A stretch of 47,151 nucleotides of DNA, from assembly GCA_002633005.1 (NCBI GenBank), contig NMRA01000316.1:395052-442202 (forward strand). The letters are read 5' to 3'. Below the pieces are notes generated by a model. It saw nothing but the letters and a program-made list of their open reading frames with translations. It was not told the origin of the DNA and made no database searches. A program made the position numbers and the translations under genes. Every line of letters begins with the position of its first letter. The stretch's first letter is position 1. Source of the DNA: Phoronis australis (Eukaryota; Phoronida; Phoronidae). This document shows, one piece after another, positions 33,161-43,973 of the stretch.

Positions 33161-33873
33161 GACTGGCACGAACATAAACCGGCTTGATTTGGAAACTAAA
33201 CCTCCAGTCACGAAAAGACTATAATAGTGAGCCAAAGAAATAATGTGTACGTAATTATTTATGTGAATTAGCCACGAAACTGAAAATCTACTTACTCTTC
33301 GGGGCCGCGATGTCGGGTTCCCCTTCCACAGACCGTCAGGGCAAAGGTTGTACAGTAACAGTGATTTGAATAATGTATTTGTATTTCTAAATAAAGATTC
33401 CCCTAACATGTGACCATAGCATATTAAATCGAGTAATTGTTTCACAACAGCTTTCTGTCAGCAAACACTGAATTAGCATGAGCTCACACGGCCTCGGTGC
33501 CCGGTCAATTACCTTTGTTGCCGGCATCAAAAGCAGGTAACGCAATGGTTTATTAATTGCTGGCTTCTCAAAACATTTGCACTCACGAGCACTCCAATGC
33601 ATTAAAAATTGTGTCTAATGAGACAGACTTTGTTTCAGTTTCATATATAAGCATTGGTTAGGATGAGAATAATTCATTTTGAAACAGAACTCAGAATAAT
33701 AAACGTCTACTAATAAACGGCAACTCGCCCCGCCCCAATCCCGACTTAATCAAGAGCTCAGGCGACGAAGACTTCACAGGTCGGATCGTTAGGTTTCACA
33801 CACTGATCAATAAATACTAGAGAGGCGCCGTGAGCCTGCACAGGCAACGGAACGTATGGATGTTTGTAAGCCG

Positions 33874-34083
33874 AAATTCGTCAGAGAAATCACTGTCGAC
33901 GAAATTCCGGCCATAGACACGGAGATGTTTCACAGCCTCATACTTGCTATTAACAGCCTACCTTTCATTCTTCACTACAGCAAGCCACTTCCTAAGCATT
34001 TCGGGCTCTCGAGGAAGTCGAAAAAACGATATACCCGCTTTCTTCGCAGCTTCATTGTTCGGACAAGCGGGAACGATGCACCA
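33874..34083 (-). pseudogene. Decayed THAP domain of the left TTAA element
   Basis: The minus-strand frame from 34083 reads WCIVPACPNN, then SFFRLPREPEMLRKWLAVV, then an in-frame TAG, then VYGRNFVDSDF. This is a THAP finger (C-x4-C, FPR-like box, RKW). The late C-x2-H pair is lost (Tyr and Asn at those places) and a stop interrupts it. The homologous stretch on the plus strand at 46210-46440 is also frameshifted. Confidence 0.7.
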
Positions 34084-34261
34084 CAACATAGCGGCATTCA
34101 CTCTGCAAACGAACCACTGACGTCGCTTCTTCGTTTCTCACCTTCCTCACAGGTTAACGCGACACCTGTCGGCAAGGTGAGGTCGACCGTATAAGAGGCA
34201 ATGTGGATTTAAACCGATTAAGAGGGTAAAAAAGACTAATGAAATTGGGTGGCACTCTCTA

Positions 34262-36449
34262 AACCAGTCACTAGTTGTGCACCATTTGTACGCAATAAAA
34301 TACCATGGTATAATACAACAATTAACAGAATTGGTTTACTTAAATGTTTTAATTAATTTTAAGGATACAGTCAGTTCCCACCAAAATATGAAATTATACT
34401 AGATTTGTTCATCTAACTCATTGAATACCAAACTAAAGCATACAATATGTGTTGAATGATGGCTGATCTGGCAGTGGCAAATTCAAATCGTTCCTATATT
34501 ACAGTACCAGTCCCTAACCAAAACAGGAAAGGTCATTTAATGAAAGAAGTTGGTAGTACATGCAGAAATTTTAACATTTTCCACACATAAGTATTGCTCT
34601 TTACGCCATTTTGGCGTTGAGTAACTCTGTGAAAAAATATGTGAAAAGATGTCTATTTAAGGGCGTAGAGGCAGACCTTAAAAAACGCGGGTTGTGTAAC
34701 ACCACTAATTCAAAGGTTGAAGGCGATTGGTACATGGACATCAGATAGTGGACAATGTAACCAGTTTTGAACCCAATTTTTCCACATTATTCTTTTTTCG
34801 ATTCATAACGGAACAAGTTTAGTAAGCATGGCTTCGTCCCAGTCAACGCCGTTTTAATTTGAAAAGGCAGCTCTTTTCTTTGCGTTCTCAAAACAAACTC
34901 TCTGTCCACATTTTTTTCTTTTTTTTCTAGGCAGAAGCGTAACCTTTTCTCATTCGTCAGCGTTGCGGTCGGATGCCGGTCGGCTGCCGGTCGGCTGCCG
35001 GTCGGCTGCCGGTCGGCTATTTTGCTGACCGGTCGTCGACTCGATTCCAACCAGTTGGACAGAGAGTGATTTTTGCCTGCTACATGAATTTGAAGCCATT
35101 TTCGTTCTGGTTAAAGAAAAGCACGGGAATAAGTGGGTGCATCTGCATTACTAGTTCAAGTAGCACGTGATCTACTTTCATGGCCCCCACCCGAACATCT
35201 CTCCACCTGTGTGTTATTTTCACTTGATGCGAGGTTATTTTGAGCATGCATATTTAAACAAATCAGCGACTAGAGCTAATATCGACAAGAAGGCTGTGGA
35301 GTTCGAGTTTCCTAGATCAGACATGGTGCCATTGGACTATAATGGTTGTATTATCGCTAAAGCAACGCTAGACCAGCTCTTCCTGGTTAGCCTCGTTTCA
35401 GTCCTTCCAAAAGATATGTTGTGCATATGCAGCGTGCGATTCATTTCGAAAGTATGGCTGTTAATCGCCGCGCGCAATGCCTGAAACGTTGATGAAATAA
35501 TCCCCAAGATTGAAGGAAATTTGAAATAGAAACAAAAGGAGTTGGATGAAGAACTTTTTGGAGCTCAACTAAAGCTGAATATATAACACCACCAGGATCT
35601 GAAAATCTAGTTAGCGAATTAGGCGGAGGATTGACACGCTACAACTCACGCACGAGGTACCCACTCGTTAACGCTCAACGAACGTGTAGTTAACGTAATC
35701 TGTAATTGATGTGTATTAGATGAGAATGGCATTCTGACGACACACATTTAATCCAGATAATGCCTCGCGAACAACAGGTATTAATAATGTTAACGATGAC
35801 GCTCGTACATGAAAGTGTGTTGCTCGTTTTGAAGCACGTCGATCGAGTTCTCGACCTCCAGCAAAGTCTTTGTAATTAGAATTTCGCCCGTAATAGCTGG
35901 AGCAAAAACAATCGAGTATCAAAGACATTCTGATCTGAATATTTCCCTCGTCACTCTGCGTGTCGTTCTTCAGTCTTCGCATTTAAAGCTGCAGTTTTCT
36001 TTACTCAGGATAGGTTTTATTTAATGGATAATTATCAGGTCGTTATTTCGGTGGTCTTTAGATCTATGAGCTTCAACACTTGGTTCATGATACACTTTGC
36101 TCCACATGATAATTTTATTTTGTTCAATATATGCGTCACATCCATTTATTCATCTGACCATGCAAACAGAGACGTCGCTATTCAATGATTAAAAAAGTTT
36201 TGGTGATTACAGCCAAGGCCTTGTTCTGACCCCTGCTATAATGCATCTTCTGCGTCTCACCTGAGTGACAAAAGCAGGTTAGAGTTTTGCAGACACAAGG
36301 ATCTCGATCACTGGGAAAGCTAGTTTGGTTACGTGCTTTGCTTTCAATACATGGCGAAGTCTTCCAATTTCTTGTTTCCAGCAAGAAACTTAGTTTACAC
36401 ACCATGAGTCAACCAAAATACTTACTCACTGCGAATGGGTCACAAAATG
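34262..36449. other. Mostly non-coding, with a minisatellite
   Basis: Apart from the 11-bp tandem repeat at 34965-35018, no feature is recognised. A plus-strand frame at 35167-35484 (105 codons) has no family motif and no clear splice signals, so I do not call it a gene. Confidence 0.35.
34965..35018 (+). repeat. 11-bp minisatellite, unit CGGTCGGCTGC
   Basis: About 4-5 head-to-tail units, the first with one change. Markedly GC-rich against AT-rich surroundings. Confidence 0.9.
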
Positions 36450-36685
36450 GATGTCGTGGTTATTGGTGAGTGGTGTTTCACTACATTGTCGTGTAACCCA
36501 CGCAAAGAACAGGTCACGTCTGCCTCTTTAGCAGACTTTTAAAGAGTTTTCATTGCTCCATACTGCTGAGGGTTGACGAGAGTTACAGAGCATTGTTGCG
36601 TTTTGGACAGGTTGGTGATGATTTAAAGACGTTGTTAACATCTTTCCATAGGCCAAAACCGGGTTTAGTATCCTGTTAGTAGTTT
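36450..36685 (+). repeat. Dispersed repeat, family R, copy 2
   Basis: Diverged match to 20570-20800, best in the ATAGGCCAAAACCGGGTTTA box near 36648. It lies about 360 bp upstream of the GPCR. Confidence 0.5.
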
Positions 36686-36857
36686 AACAAGTTAAAAATT
36701 AGATTTCTGCAATATAGTCGATTTTTTTAATGTCACCTGTATTCGAGTAAGCATTTGTCTTTCGACTAAAATTCTAATCTCTCTAGTTTCTTATTCCCAT
36801 TATTATAGCAGCTTGTTATCATATTCTTCATAACCGATGCACAGCTAATTTACTATT

Positions 36858-36867
36858 TATATAAAAG
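36858..36867 (+). promoter_or_regulatory. Possible TATA box of the GPCR gene
   Basis: TATATAAAAG, 180 bp upstream of the GPCR start codon. Position and sequence suit a core promoter, but there is no transcript evidence and the area is AT-rich. Confidence 0.3.
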
Positions 36868-37046
36868 ATATGCGCTAACTGCAACATCCAATCAAATTGA
36901 TGTGTTAGTATACGTACTCAGTAGAGACCTCGTGGTCATCCATCAGGTGACGTACTGACGTTTAAACTTTCATCTAATTATAATTGTAGCTTATCTTATC
37001 GGAAAAGCAGACTCCACGTTTTTAGAAATTTCTAATAGAAATCGAA

Positions 37047-38009
37047 ATGCTGAGTTCAGCAAACATTTCAGACCCAAGTGACAAAGTGGAGCTTAAGGGC
37101 CGAGGCATAGAAGCCGCGACACTGTTCGTCACGTCGACGGCAATCATCGTATGTGACTCTATAGCCATACCCGTGTTGTTGAAAATGAAGTCCAGCTTGA
37201 CGGAAGTCACGACGCACTTCATGGTAGCTCTTTTCGCAAACGATTTGGTGGCTGGAGTTATTTATCTCTCGTCAGTATTTGTCACAACGTTTTGCATGGA
37301 ATATCAAGGAGGGGTGATCGCATGTGTAGTTATCGGATATTTTTCCTCCGTTGCTGGAACAACATCTTTGCTGTTAACCGTTTTAGTGAACGTGGACAGA
37401 TTCTACAAAGTGGTGAAGCCGTTCAACTATCCTACCATGGTGACTAGAAGAAAGTGTTCCTTTAGCATCGTGATCACTTACGTATTTGCGTTCAGCTTTC
37501 ACACGCTGCCTTTCATGGTAACCGGGTGGCACCACTACGGCTTCGACGAAGGCGGCTTCCTATGCACGTACGAGCTCGAAAACAATCTCCATTTCGTTCT
37601 TCTCACAATTCTCGTTGTTTACTTCCCCTTGTCTGTTACAATGGTTTACATTAATACCGTAATATTCAGGCTCGCACGCGCTCATTTCAGACAGATTAGT
37701 GCTATGGAGGAAGCTGCACAACAGGAAACATTTGCTGATAGATTCAAAATGATAAAGACAACGGGTCTAATTGTTCTTACATATTATCTTGGTCACGTTC
37801 CCATGATTGTGGTCGAGTCATACCACGGTATCTGTTTCATGATCGGCCAACCCGTGGACGTATTGCAAGGAGTGGAATTCGTTTGCCGTTGGATTGTTTG
37901 CGCAACAAACGTTGCCAATTTCGTAGTGTACTTGTTTGCAATGTCAGAATTTCGTTCCATGTTGACAGAGGAAATCCAACGTATTTTTTTAATATCAAGC
38001 GCACAATGA
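37047..38009 (+). CDS. Class A (rhodopsin-like) G protein-coupled receptor, intronless
   Basis: 320 residues, single exon. Seven hydrophobic segments fit about residues 22-46, 56-80, 92-117, 137-160, 181-208, 236-257 and 276-299. Class marks: Asp66 in TM2 (FANDLVAG), Cys93 and Cys173 for the extracellular disulfide, DRF at 117-119 replacing DRY, KPFNYP in loop 2, and N-F-V-V-Y at 291-295 replacing NPxxY. Asn6 in NIS is a possible glycosylation site. Unusual: no Trp in the middle of TM4, and TM6 lacks the CWxP motif (YYLGHVP instead). The tail is short, without a palmitoylation cysteine. Many marine invertebrates have large intronless expansions of such receptors, and this looks like one. The ligand cannot be predicted. 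The start at 37047 leaves a normal short N terminus of about 20 residues. Confidence 0.9.
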   Translation: MLSSANISDPSDKVELKGRGIEAATLFVTSTAIIVCDSIAIPVLLKMKSSLTEVTTHFMVALFANDLVAGVIYLSSVFVTTFCMEYQGGVIACVVIGYFSSVAGTTSLLLTVLVNVDRFYKVVKPFNYPTMVTRRKCSFSIVITYVFAFSFHTLPFMVTGWHHYGFDEGGFLCTYELENNLHFVLLTILVVYFPLSVTMVYINTVIFRLARAHFRQISAMEEAAQQETFADRFKMIKTTGLIVLTYYLGHVPMIVVESYHGICFMIGQPVDVLQGVEFVCRWIVCATNVANFVVYLFAMSEFRSMLTEEIQRIFLISSAQ

Positions 38010-38242
38010 CAGGTAGGCTTATTTAGTGAAAAGCACACGTAGTTCAAAACAATGATGTGGTGGGGGATAGACGCATGCACGGAACCTATTTCCCTAGCGT
38101 AGGCTTAAACTCACCAAGTGATGACTTAGTACCGATACCTGACTCTGATACACGCTGCTACGGCTTCTTTCGTCGCACAGCTTGAAAAGGCGAAGGCAGG
38201 TTGACAAAAAGAGTTTATATAACATTTTGTAATCAGTACACC

Positions 38243-38510
38243 ATGCGCACACCCAGCCTAAAATATAGGGAGGCTCGAACTTTTAGAATATGTGAACCTC
38301 AGTTTTACTGAAAGAAATCAAAGAGGACTAAAAAAAAACAGGGCCACTGGGTCCAGGCCCACGAACCGTGCATCCGCGCCTAATTTCCGTGGATTTCGTG
38401 GACTTTTGTCTCGTTTACTCGGACGTTTTGTTCAATGAGGGGGACCTTTTGCCCAATTCGCCAAACTAAGGGGCTCGATCGAGTCCCCCGATCCCCCCCC
38501 CTGGTTTCGC
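38243..38510 (-). mobile_element. GCATGCGC-ended MITE, family G, reversed copy
   Basis: Begins ATGCGCACACCCAGCC and carries GGACTTTTGTCTCGTTTAC and GGGGGACCTTTTGCCCA, the complement of blocks in the copy at 5008. Ends near a poly-C run at 38491-38501. The right TIR is weak. Confidence 0.65.
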
Positions 38511-39798
38511 CCATGTACACATGAGTGTACAGCGCTACAGTGTATGTACACAATACTGGTCCACCTGCGTCTTCTACTGTACTTGGGTCGCTTGCCTTGG
38601 TAAAACTAAATGAGCTGAAAATGTAACATGACGGTGGGTAGGGAGGCACAAATTACATGCATCGTACTTGACTTCACTCTCGTCAATTTTTTTCAATCTC
38701 TTTGATGCCAATCACTGTTTACAACAGAATAATATAAAAAACAGGTAAGTCGATCGGCAAATGCACCCGCGGCAAATGCCAATCGTGCGATCTCACAGAA
38801 CTAGGTCGATACAAGGTGACGCTACATGTAGATTTTAAGCTTTTGAGTCAGAGATTATTAGGGTTGGCCAACCTTGAAATTGCGGGTTCGAGGATAGCGC
38901 ATATACGCACTGTCTGTGGCATGAGTTGAAAAACTATGAGAACAGCTGCGGAAATCGCTTTCGCATATTATATCCAATCTGACATCAGTTTTTTGCGGTA
39001 ATAGGTCTAAATTAAAGGTTAGGGTTATGGACGCAGAGGATTTATAGCCACCGTAAAAATATATTTACATTTCTTTTATTTTCCTTTTCGAATGAGTAAA
39101 ACAGTGACAGCTTGGAAATAGGTAATTAGGATTGTAGTCCTCCTCGCCTGGCGGACCGGAAAATAATATCAACCGGTCCTCATCAGCTGCACCCCCTCTG
39201 ATCGAGGCTCCCCCTTCGCCACCAAATTGTCACACCGGATATAGCGATTTCCGCTACCACTGAGTTTTTGACACTTCACTTCCACTAGTAGAACAATTGT
39301 CCTGTTGCCCTCTCCCCCTTGTCACAACGACCTTTGAAGGGTCCATAGGTGACGACGAAACGGTGCCCCTATTTCGCTCAATCATGTGGTCCCTTATTGC
39401 ATCTTCAATGGATTGCTCTCCCAGTTGCCACAACTCTGAAAAATCCACTTTTGTGGATGCGAGATGGGACCCCTGTTTTGCGCGGGGTCTCAAGCAGAAA
39501 CGCATAGTTTTGAAATCATTATAAATACCAAATCCCTTTGGGGTTGAACGTATCCACGCCCATTTGATCTTGAATTATTGCCGAATGAGTCAGCAACTCA
39601 AGTCACAGGCAATACGTACATGCACAGTGTTTGAGTTGGCCAATTCAGTAAACGCTGAAATGTTTTTTTTTGAGTCGTCAATGGTCTTGTTGGTTACGGA
39701 AAAAGAATTCTGGCACAGCAAGAACCAGGGGTGCGAAAACCCAAGAACGCGCTAGAGATATCACATAGTATCACTTAGCACGTGATCACACCTAACCA
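38511..39798. other. Intergenic, one unassigned open frame
   Basis: A minus-strand frame at 39505-39254 (83 codons, with VDFSELWQLGEQSIEDAIRD) looks more protein-like than its neighbours and could be a retroelement fragment or an isolated exon. I could not match it to a family. The rest shows nothing. Confidence 0.3.
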
Positions 39799-39938
39799 GG
39801 CGTGCGTTCAGTAAGGCTAGGACCTAGCTAAAATCTAGTCAAAGTCACATGTTCTCATTCAAAATATACGGCAATGTCTCACGTAATCTCGCGAAGTCTT
39901 GCGTTTTAGCGAGGTCCTAGCGCTACTGAACGGGAGGC
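39799..39938. mobile_element. Foldback MITE, family F, copy 3
   Basis: Starts GGCGTGCGTTCAGTAAGGC and ends GCTACTGAACGGGAGGC. Shares CAAAGTCACATGTTCTCATT and CTCACGTAATCTCGCGAAG with the copies at 2959 and 18061. Confidence 0.75.
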
Positions 39939-40493
39939 AGTTTCCTGAGCGAGATTCATGCACTGTAGTGATGTTTAAAAACAGAGTATTTGTTTATAAA
40001 GATGTATAATTGCTAACCATTTTTCTATAAAAGTTATAAATCCAGAACCATCATGGAAACATCAGAGTCGAGTCACTTTTTTAATTTAATCCCGCATGAC
40101 AATGGAAGTAAGACTTTCGTGTATATTCAAAACAAAGCGTCATCTTTGATGAGGTAAAACAGTGATGCAAGAGCGTTGATTTGGAAGTGTCCAATATGCA
40201 AGTAAAAGTGTGGTTAATGTCTTTTCAAAATTATTTCTCATAGATCAAGTCGAACAAGAAATAATTAGGAAGCGTGGACAAAGGGTTCCAAAACCTAAAA
40301 GAACGCGAATAAGGAGAGTAAAGTGAGACGAGTGCAGGCATGGAAAAAGAAAAAGGCTATTATAGATGCTAGACGGGATTTCATTCTTTTCCGTGTTGTC
40401 TGTCCTTTCCGTATGTTGTTGATTAAACTTTTAAAAAAATTCGTGACAAGGAAAGACATGAGTGTCTTTCTACCTGAAGTGAATCCTCATAAT

Positions 40494-40714
40494 CATGCGC
40501 GCACAGCCTAAAAATGTGGGGCTCCAATTTTTTAGCATGTGGACCTTTTACTAGAAAAAAAAACGTAGTACGTTCAGAGGTATAAATTGTGCATCTGCCT
40601 TTTTAGAGGACTTTTGTCTCATTTTCGGCTTTTTCGGACTTTTTGTTTCTCTGAGGCGGACCTTTTTGCTCACATCGTTCGAGCTCCCCGAGCATCCCTT
40701 GGGTGCGTGCATGA
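40494..40714 (-). mobile_element. GCATGCGC-ended MITE, family G, copy near 40.5 kb
   Basis: Inverted ends TCATGCGCGCAC and GTGCGTGCATGA. Interior includes GGACTTTTTGTTTCTCTGAG and GCGGACCTTTTTGCTCAC, shared with copies at 5008 and 38243. Confidence 0.7.
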
Positions 40715-41149
40715 TAATACAGTACAGTGTATATATTTTAATGTATAAATATTGACCTACTTAAGTATTTCCTTGTTAGCTGCAACTTGGGAAGACTTGG
40801 ACAAATTGCATGTAGGACACTTAGCGAGCTAACGATGAACACGAACCAAACTTCCTTTACTTTTGATTTTGCTGCGAGTTGTATACTAGAATAACAATAC
40901 ATGTAATAGCAGGGACCCAAGGGAGTTCCCCTACTATCTCAAAACGGACAAAAACTGAATTGGAGAAACTTATTACACTCCGATTGAGAACCCCATTCGT
41001 GGCATGTTTTTCCCAAAATTGCCCATTTCCACCGTCTCTAGCTCGTTTCACCAAGGTGTAAAACAGGTTAGAACGAATGAGGGGTCTGTTTTATGAAACG
41101 GGACTTAAGGCTTTAGACAAAAATTTGGTCTTACATGTACGCTCCAAGG

Positions 41150-41360
41150 AGCTCCCCATTTGTCGAAGTGGGCAGAAAGGTCCGCCTCAGAGAAACAAAA
41201 AGTCCGAGAAAACGAAATAAAAAGTCGCAACCGCACAATTCACAGCACAGCTTCGTTCTTGGCACCGTTTTTTTCGTCGACCCACTTTTTTGTTAGTAAA
41301 AGGTCGACAACCCCAGGAATTCGAGCCCTCCATATTAAAGGCTGGGTGCCGGCGCGTGGT
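41150..41360 (+). mobile_element. GCATGCGC-ended MITE, family G, left-truncated copy
   Basis: Matches 5065-5280 in the same orientation: CAGAAAGGTCCGCCTC, AGAGAAACAAAAAGTCCG and GGCTGGGTGC at the right end. The left TIR is absent. Confidence 0.65.
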
Positions 41361-41998
41361 GCTACAGCGCGCCCAAAGGATGAAAATTTATTTATTTCAA
41401 GTCAATCGATAAATTAAAGGCGAGATCTAGCCTTGTGCCTGCATGAGCATTGTGTGTGTAACTTCCTTCTGAACTGTTGACCTCATTAACCTTAAACTCA
41501 TTGGAAACATTTAGTTGTCATGCATGCGTAAACGTGTCAGTAAAAAAAACATCAATCTCACTAACCAGGGGTCTTTTAAATCCAAGATCTCACGAAGAAT
41601 TAGGCCGGATAAAATCCCCATGGTTCTCAGGACTCAGTCCATCTTGACACAGTATTTGGATCCGATGAGAAACGTCACATCAGTCAGCAGACATTACCGG
41701 CTGTCGTGTGCAAGTCTATACTTTGTGACGGAGTAATAATTAGTGAACGGGAAGAGCGTAGTATTGTTGAAAGCTACACATGTAAAACCACCAAACAAAA
41801 TTAATGTTATTCCGATTGTTCTGGCTTGAAGATGCGAAACAGGTGTTTTAGCAAATCCAAACAATGCAATACATGTAGATTAAAATTTTGTTTACTCACA
41901 TTATCTCGTCCTTTAATCGGTGACAGCGAAACGATTCGTAAAAATGCAATCTCCTACGTTTACTCATTAGAGTAGAAAGCGCGTGAAAGGTGGGATAC
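41361..41998. other. Stretch with no recognisable gene
   Basis: No repeat family or coding signal seen. The 73-codon frame at 41515 has no motif or splice support. Confidence 0.3.
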
Positions 41999-42109
41999 CA
42001 GGGGCGGATCCAGGATTTTGAGTTAGGTGGGGGCCAGGGCAGAGTATTAGCCAAGATTTTGGCCGTCAGACAATCGCACCCCCATGACCCCCCTCTAAAT
42101 CCGCCACTG
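41999..42109 (-). mobile_element. hAT-like MITE, family H, copy 5 (reversed, internally deleted)
   Basis: CAGGGGCGGATCCAGGATTT to CTCTAAATCCGCCACTG, only 111 bp. It lacks part of the middle found in copy 4. Confidence 0.75.
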
Positions 42110-42381
42110 GACACGAGCCACAATAATTTCCATATGCAGATGCAAAGTACACATAGGGTGAAGTGATGGCACCCAAGACGGCTGAATGGATTGTAAACTA
42201 GAGATAACCGACAACAGAGTAGTGAGAAAGAAACCGGTGGCGGCTGCGGTTAAATCAGTGTGGAATCTCAATTTTCCCGTTTCTTCCCTATTAGTTCTAC
42301 CTTTCTACAACTCACAACTTCTACCGGCGATGACAAATTTTAATAAATTGCAACTCGGGCTTGGGAGGAAGAGGCCAGTGC

Positions 42382-42804
42382 CCGGTTGCATGAAACAGTC
42401 GCAATTTAGGGACTAAACTAAATTCCCTAAATCTACATGTACTACGTATTTTTGGACTTGTGCAAACATCGATTGCCTTTTCTTGTTTTATTTAAGTTTC
42501 ATTACTAAGTCAACTTTTGTTTTGATACAAATTGATGGTGAACTCTACATGTACGTTAAATTGTCAATATTGTCAAAAATAAAAAGGAATCTTTTCATGT
42601 AACACCTCCAATTTAAGAACTACGTCCCTGGGTACAGTTTTTAGCTATATTAATAGAAAACTTAATGTCATTAATCAAAGAGGAGCTCATAATAAAGATG
42701 AAATGATAGAAAAATGTTGCGTCTGTGAGTCCATGAAGACACAAATACGCAAAAAGACTTAGCGACCTTAGTTGAGTCCCTATTTGGGACTGTTTCATGC
42801 AACC
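42382..42804 (+). mobile_element. GGTTGCATG-ended MITE, copy 2
   Basis: GGTTGCATGAAACAGTC at the left and its exact complement at the right. Full-length relative of 21291-21704. A second inner inverted pair (AGGGACTAA / AGTCCCTATTTGGGACT) lies just inside. Confidence 0.8.
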
Positions 42805-43493
42805 AATCTTAAGTGCCCCTAATATACGGTTCAGCTGCAAAACTGCATTGGTGGCGAGCTGGGGAAAATCAGGAGGGCAAATGGGATGGGTTTGAAGATA
42901 TTGGAAATTTACGACGACCGGTTTCCGACAGGGGATGAAACTGATGCGACCGGAGGACGCCCTTCCTTTATTGTCTACAGTTCAAATGTCGTCAAGGCAG
43001 TGTCGGGTCAAGCTAAAGCTTGGGGCCAATGCGAAATAACCGCCCGTCCTTCCTCTAAAATGGCTATTCAACATTTGTGGCAACCAGAGGGAATACAGTG
43101 GCATTACATTAAGAAAGCTGCAGTTTAGGGCCTCTTCTAGTTCTCACAGGAACCCCTTAAATCCCATGTCCACTGGGGGGAGGGTGGAGGGGGAAGGGGG
43201 GAGGTACATGTACATGTATCTAACTATTACCAGTTTCGTGTTTTGGATACGCACCAACTGAAGCACGAAGTAGCCTTTTCGAGCGATATTTAGGCATCAT
43301 CGCTAGCTCTAAGCAAATAGAGAACTGCCTATAGTATGTAGTTTGATCATTCTTCGGTACCTGCGGTACAAGAATATCTGCAGCGGGAACCACAATATAC
43401 TGAATAGAACACCATGAATTCACTACTTGCACGCATTCGCCATATTTAAATGGGCCAACGCCAAAACGAGGCCACCTGTCCCACTTCGCAAGC
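42805..43493. other. Upstream of the THAP exon, no assigned gene
   Basis: An 80-codon plus frame at 42886-43128 (MGLKILEIYDDRFPTGDE...) has no recognised motif. An antisense frame from 43495 to 43220 starts one base from the THAP ATG and is probably a shadow. A G-rich stretch lies at about 43174-43203. Confidence 0.3.
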
Positions 43494-43634
43494 ATGGTTC
43501 ATTGTTGTGTGCCGCTGTGCAGTAACTCATCTAAGAAAAAGTCGTCATTTTCCTTCCATAAGTTCCCGAGTGACCAGACAGTTCGAAACAGGTGGATAGT
43601 TAATATCCGTAGAGATCCAGGAAAAGACTTTAAC
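43494..43634 (+). CDS. THAP zinc-finger protein, first exon
   Basis: ATG at 43494 starts a classic THAP N terminus: MVHCCVPLCSN (C-x4-C type metal pair), FSFHKFPSDQTVRNRWI (FP box and conserved Trp), then RRDPGKDFN running into a strong donor AAC|GTGAGT. The second half of the finger (C-x2-H) should be on the next exon, which I could not find. THAP domains bind DNA and occur in host regulators and in P/Kolobok transposases. This domain is clearly different in sequence from the decayed THAP of the TTAA elements nearby. It may be a host gene cut off by the neighbouring repeat, or part of another transposon. Confidence 0.6.
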
Positions 43635-43973
43635 GTGAGTTTACAGGCAATTGCAATTAGAGAAATGAAAACCTTGTAAGCCGGTGTCCCGTCATGGCCA
43701 CTTTACCTTTCCACGTCGTAAGGTCGATTGTAAATACGTGAAAAAGAATTATTTTTNCCGTTGTCTGAGCTTGTTCACGGCGCCTCTCTAGTATTTCTTC
43801 ATCACTGTATTCCTGCTCGAATTGATAGCCTGTAAAACTTAACGATCCACCTGCAAAGTCGGGACTGATGAGCTCTAGCTCGTCCTAAATCGGGATTGCA
43901 AGTTGCCATGTTGACGTTTATTACTGAGCGTTCTGTTTCAAAATGAATTATTCTCACCCTAACCAATACTTAA

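Larger units (their letters stand above)
32556..34261 (-). mobile_element. Kolobok-like THAP transposon, left copy (degenerate)
   Basis: About 1.7 kb. Left end AGGAGAATGCCACC (32556-32569); right end GGTGGCACTCTCTA is its complement with 3 differences. The left flank is TTGA, probably a mutated TTAA. Minus-strand coding: a THAP zinc finger at 34083-33874, followed by decayed sequence. The interior matches the right-hand copy (46057 down to 43758) over more than 1 kb in opposite orientation. TTAA targets plus a THAP domain point to Kolobok or a relative; P-type elements also carry THAP but make 8-bp duplications. Confidence 0.7.

Noticed and set aside
33083-33445. 120-codon minus-strand frame in the left THAP element
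   Set aside because: The homologous region in the right copy is full of stops, so the frame is not maintained; treated as part of the dead transposon.
35167-35484. 105-codon plus-strand frame
   Set aside because: No recognisable domain, no splice signals or promoter context, and similar-length frames occur by chance here.
38870-38905. B-box-like GGGTTCGAGGAT, possible tRNA or SINE
   Set aside because: No A box about 35-60 bases upstream and no acceptor stem pairing.
43220-43495. 91-codon minus-strand frame sharing the CATG with the THAP start
   Set aside because: No family motif or splice support; the THAP reading on the other strand is convincing.
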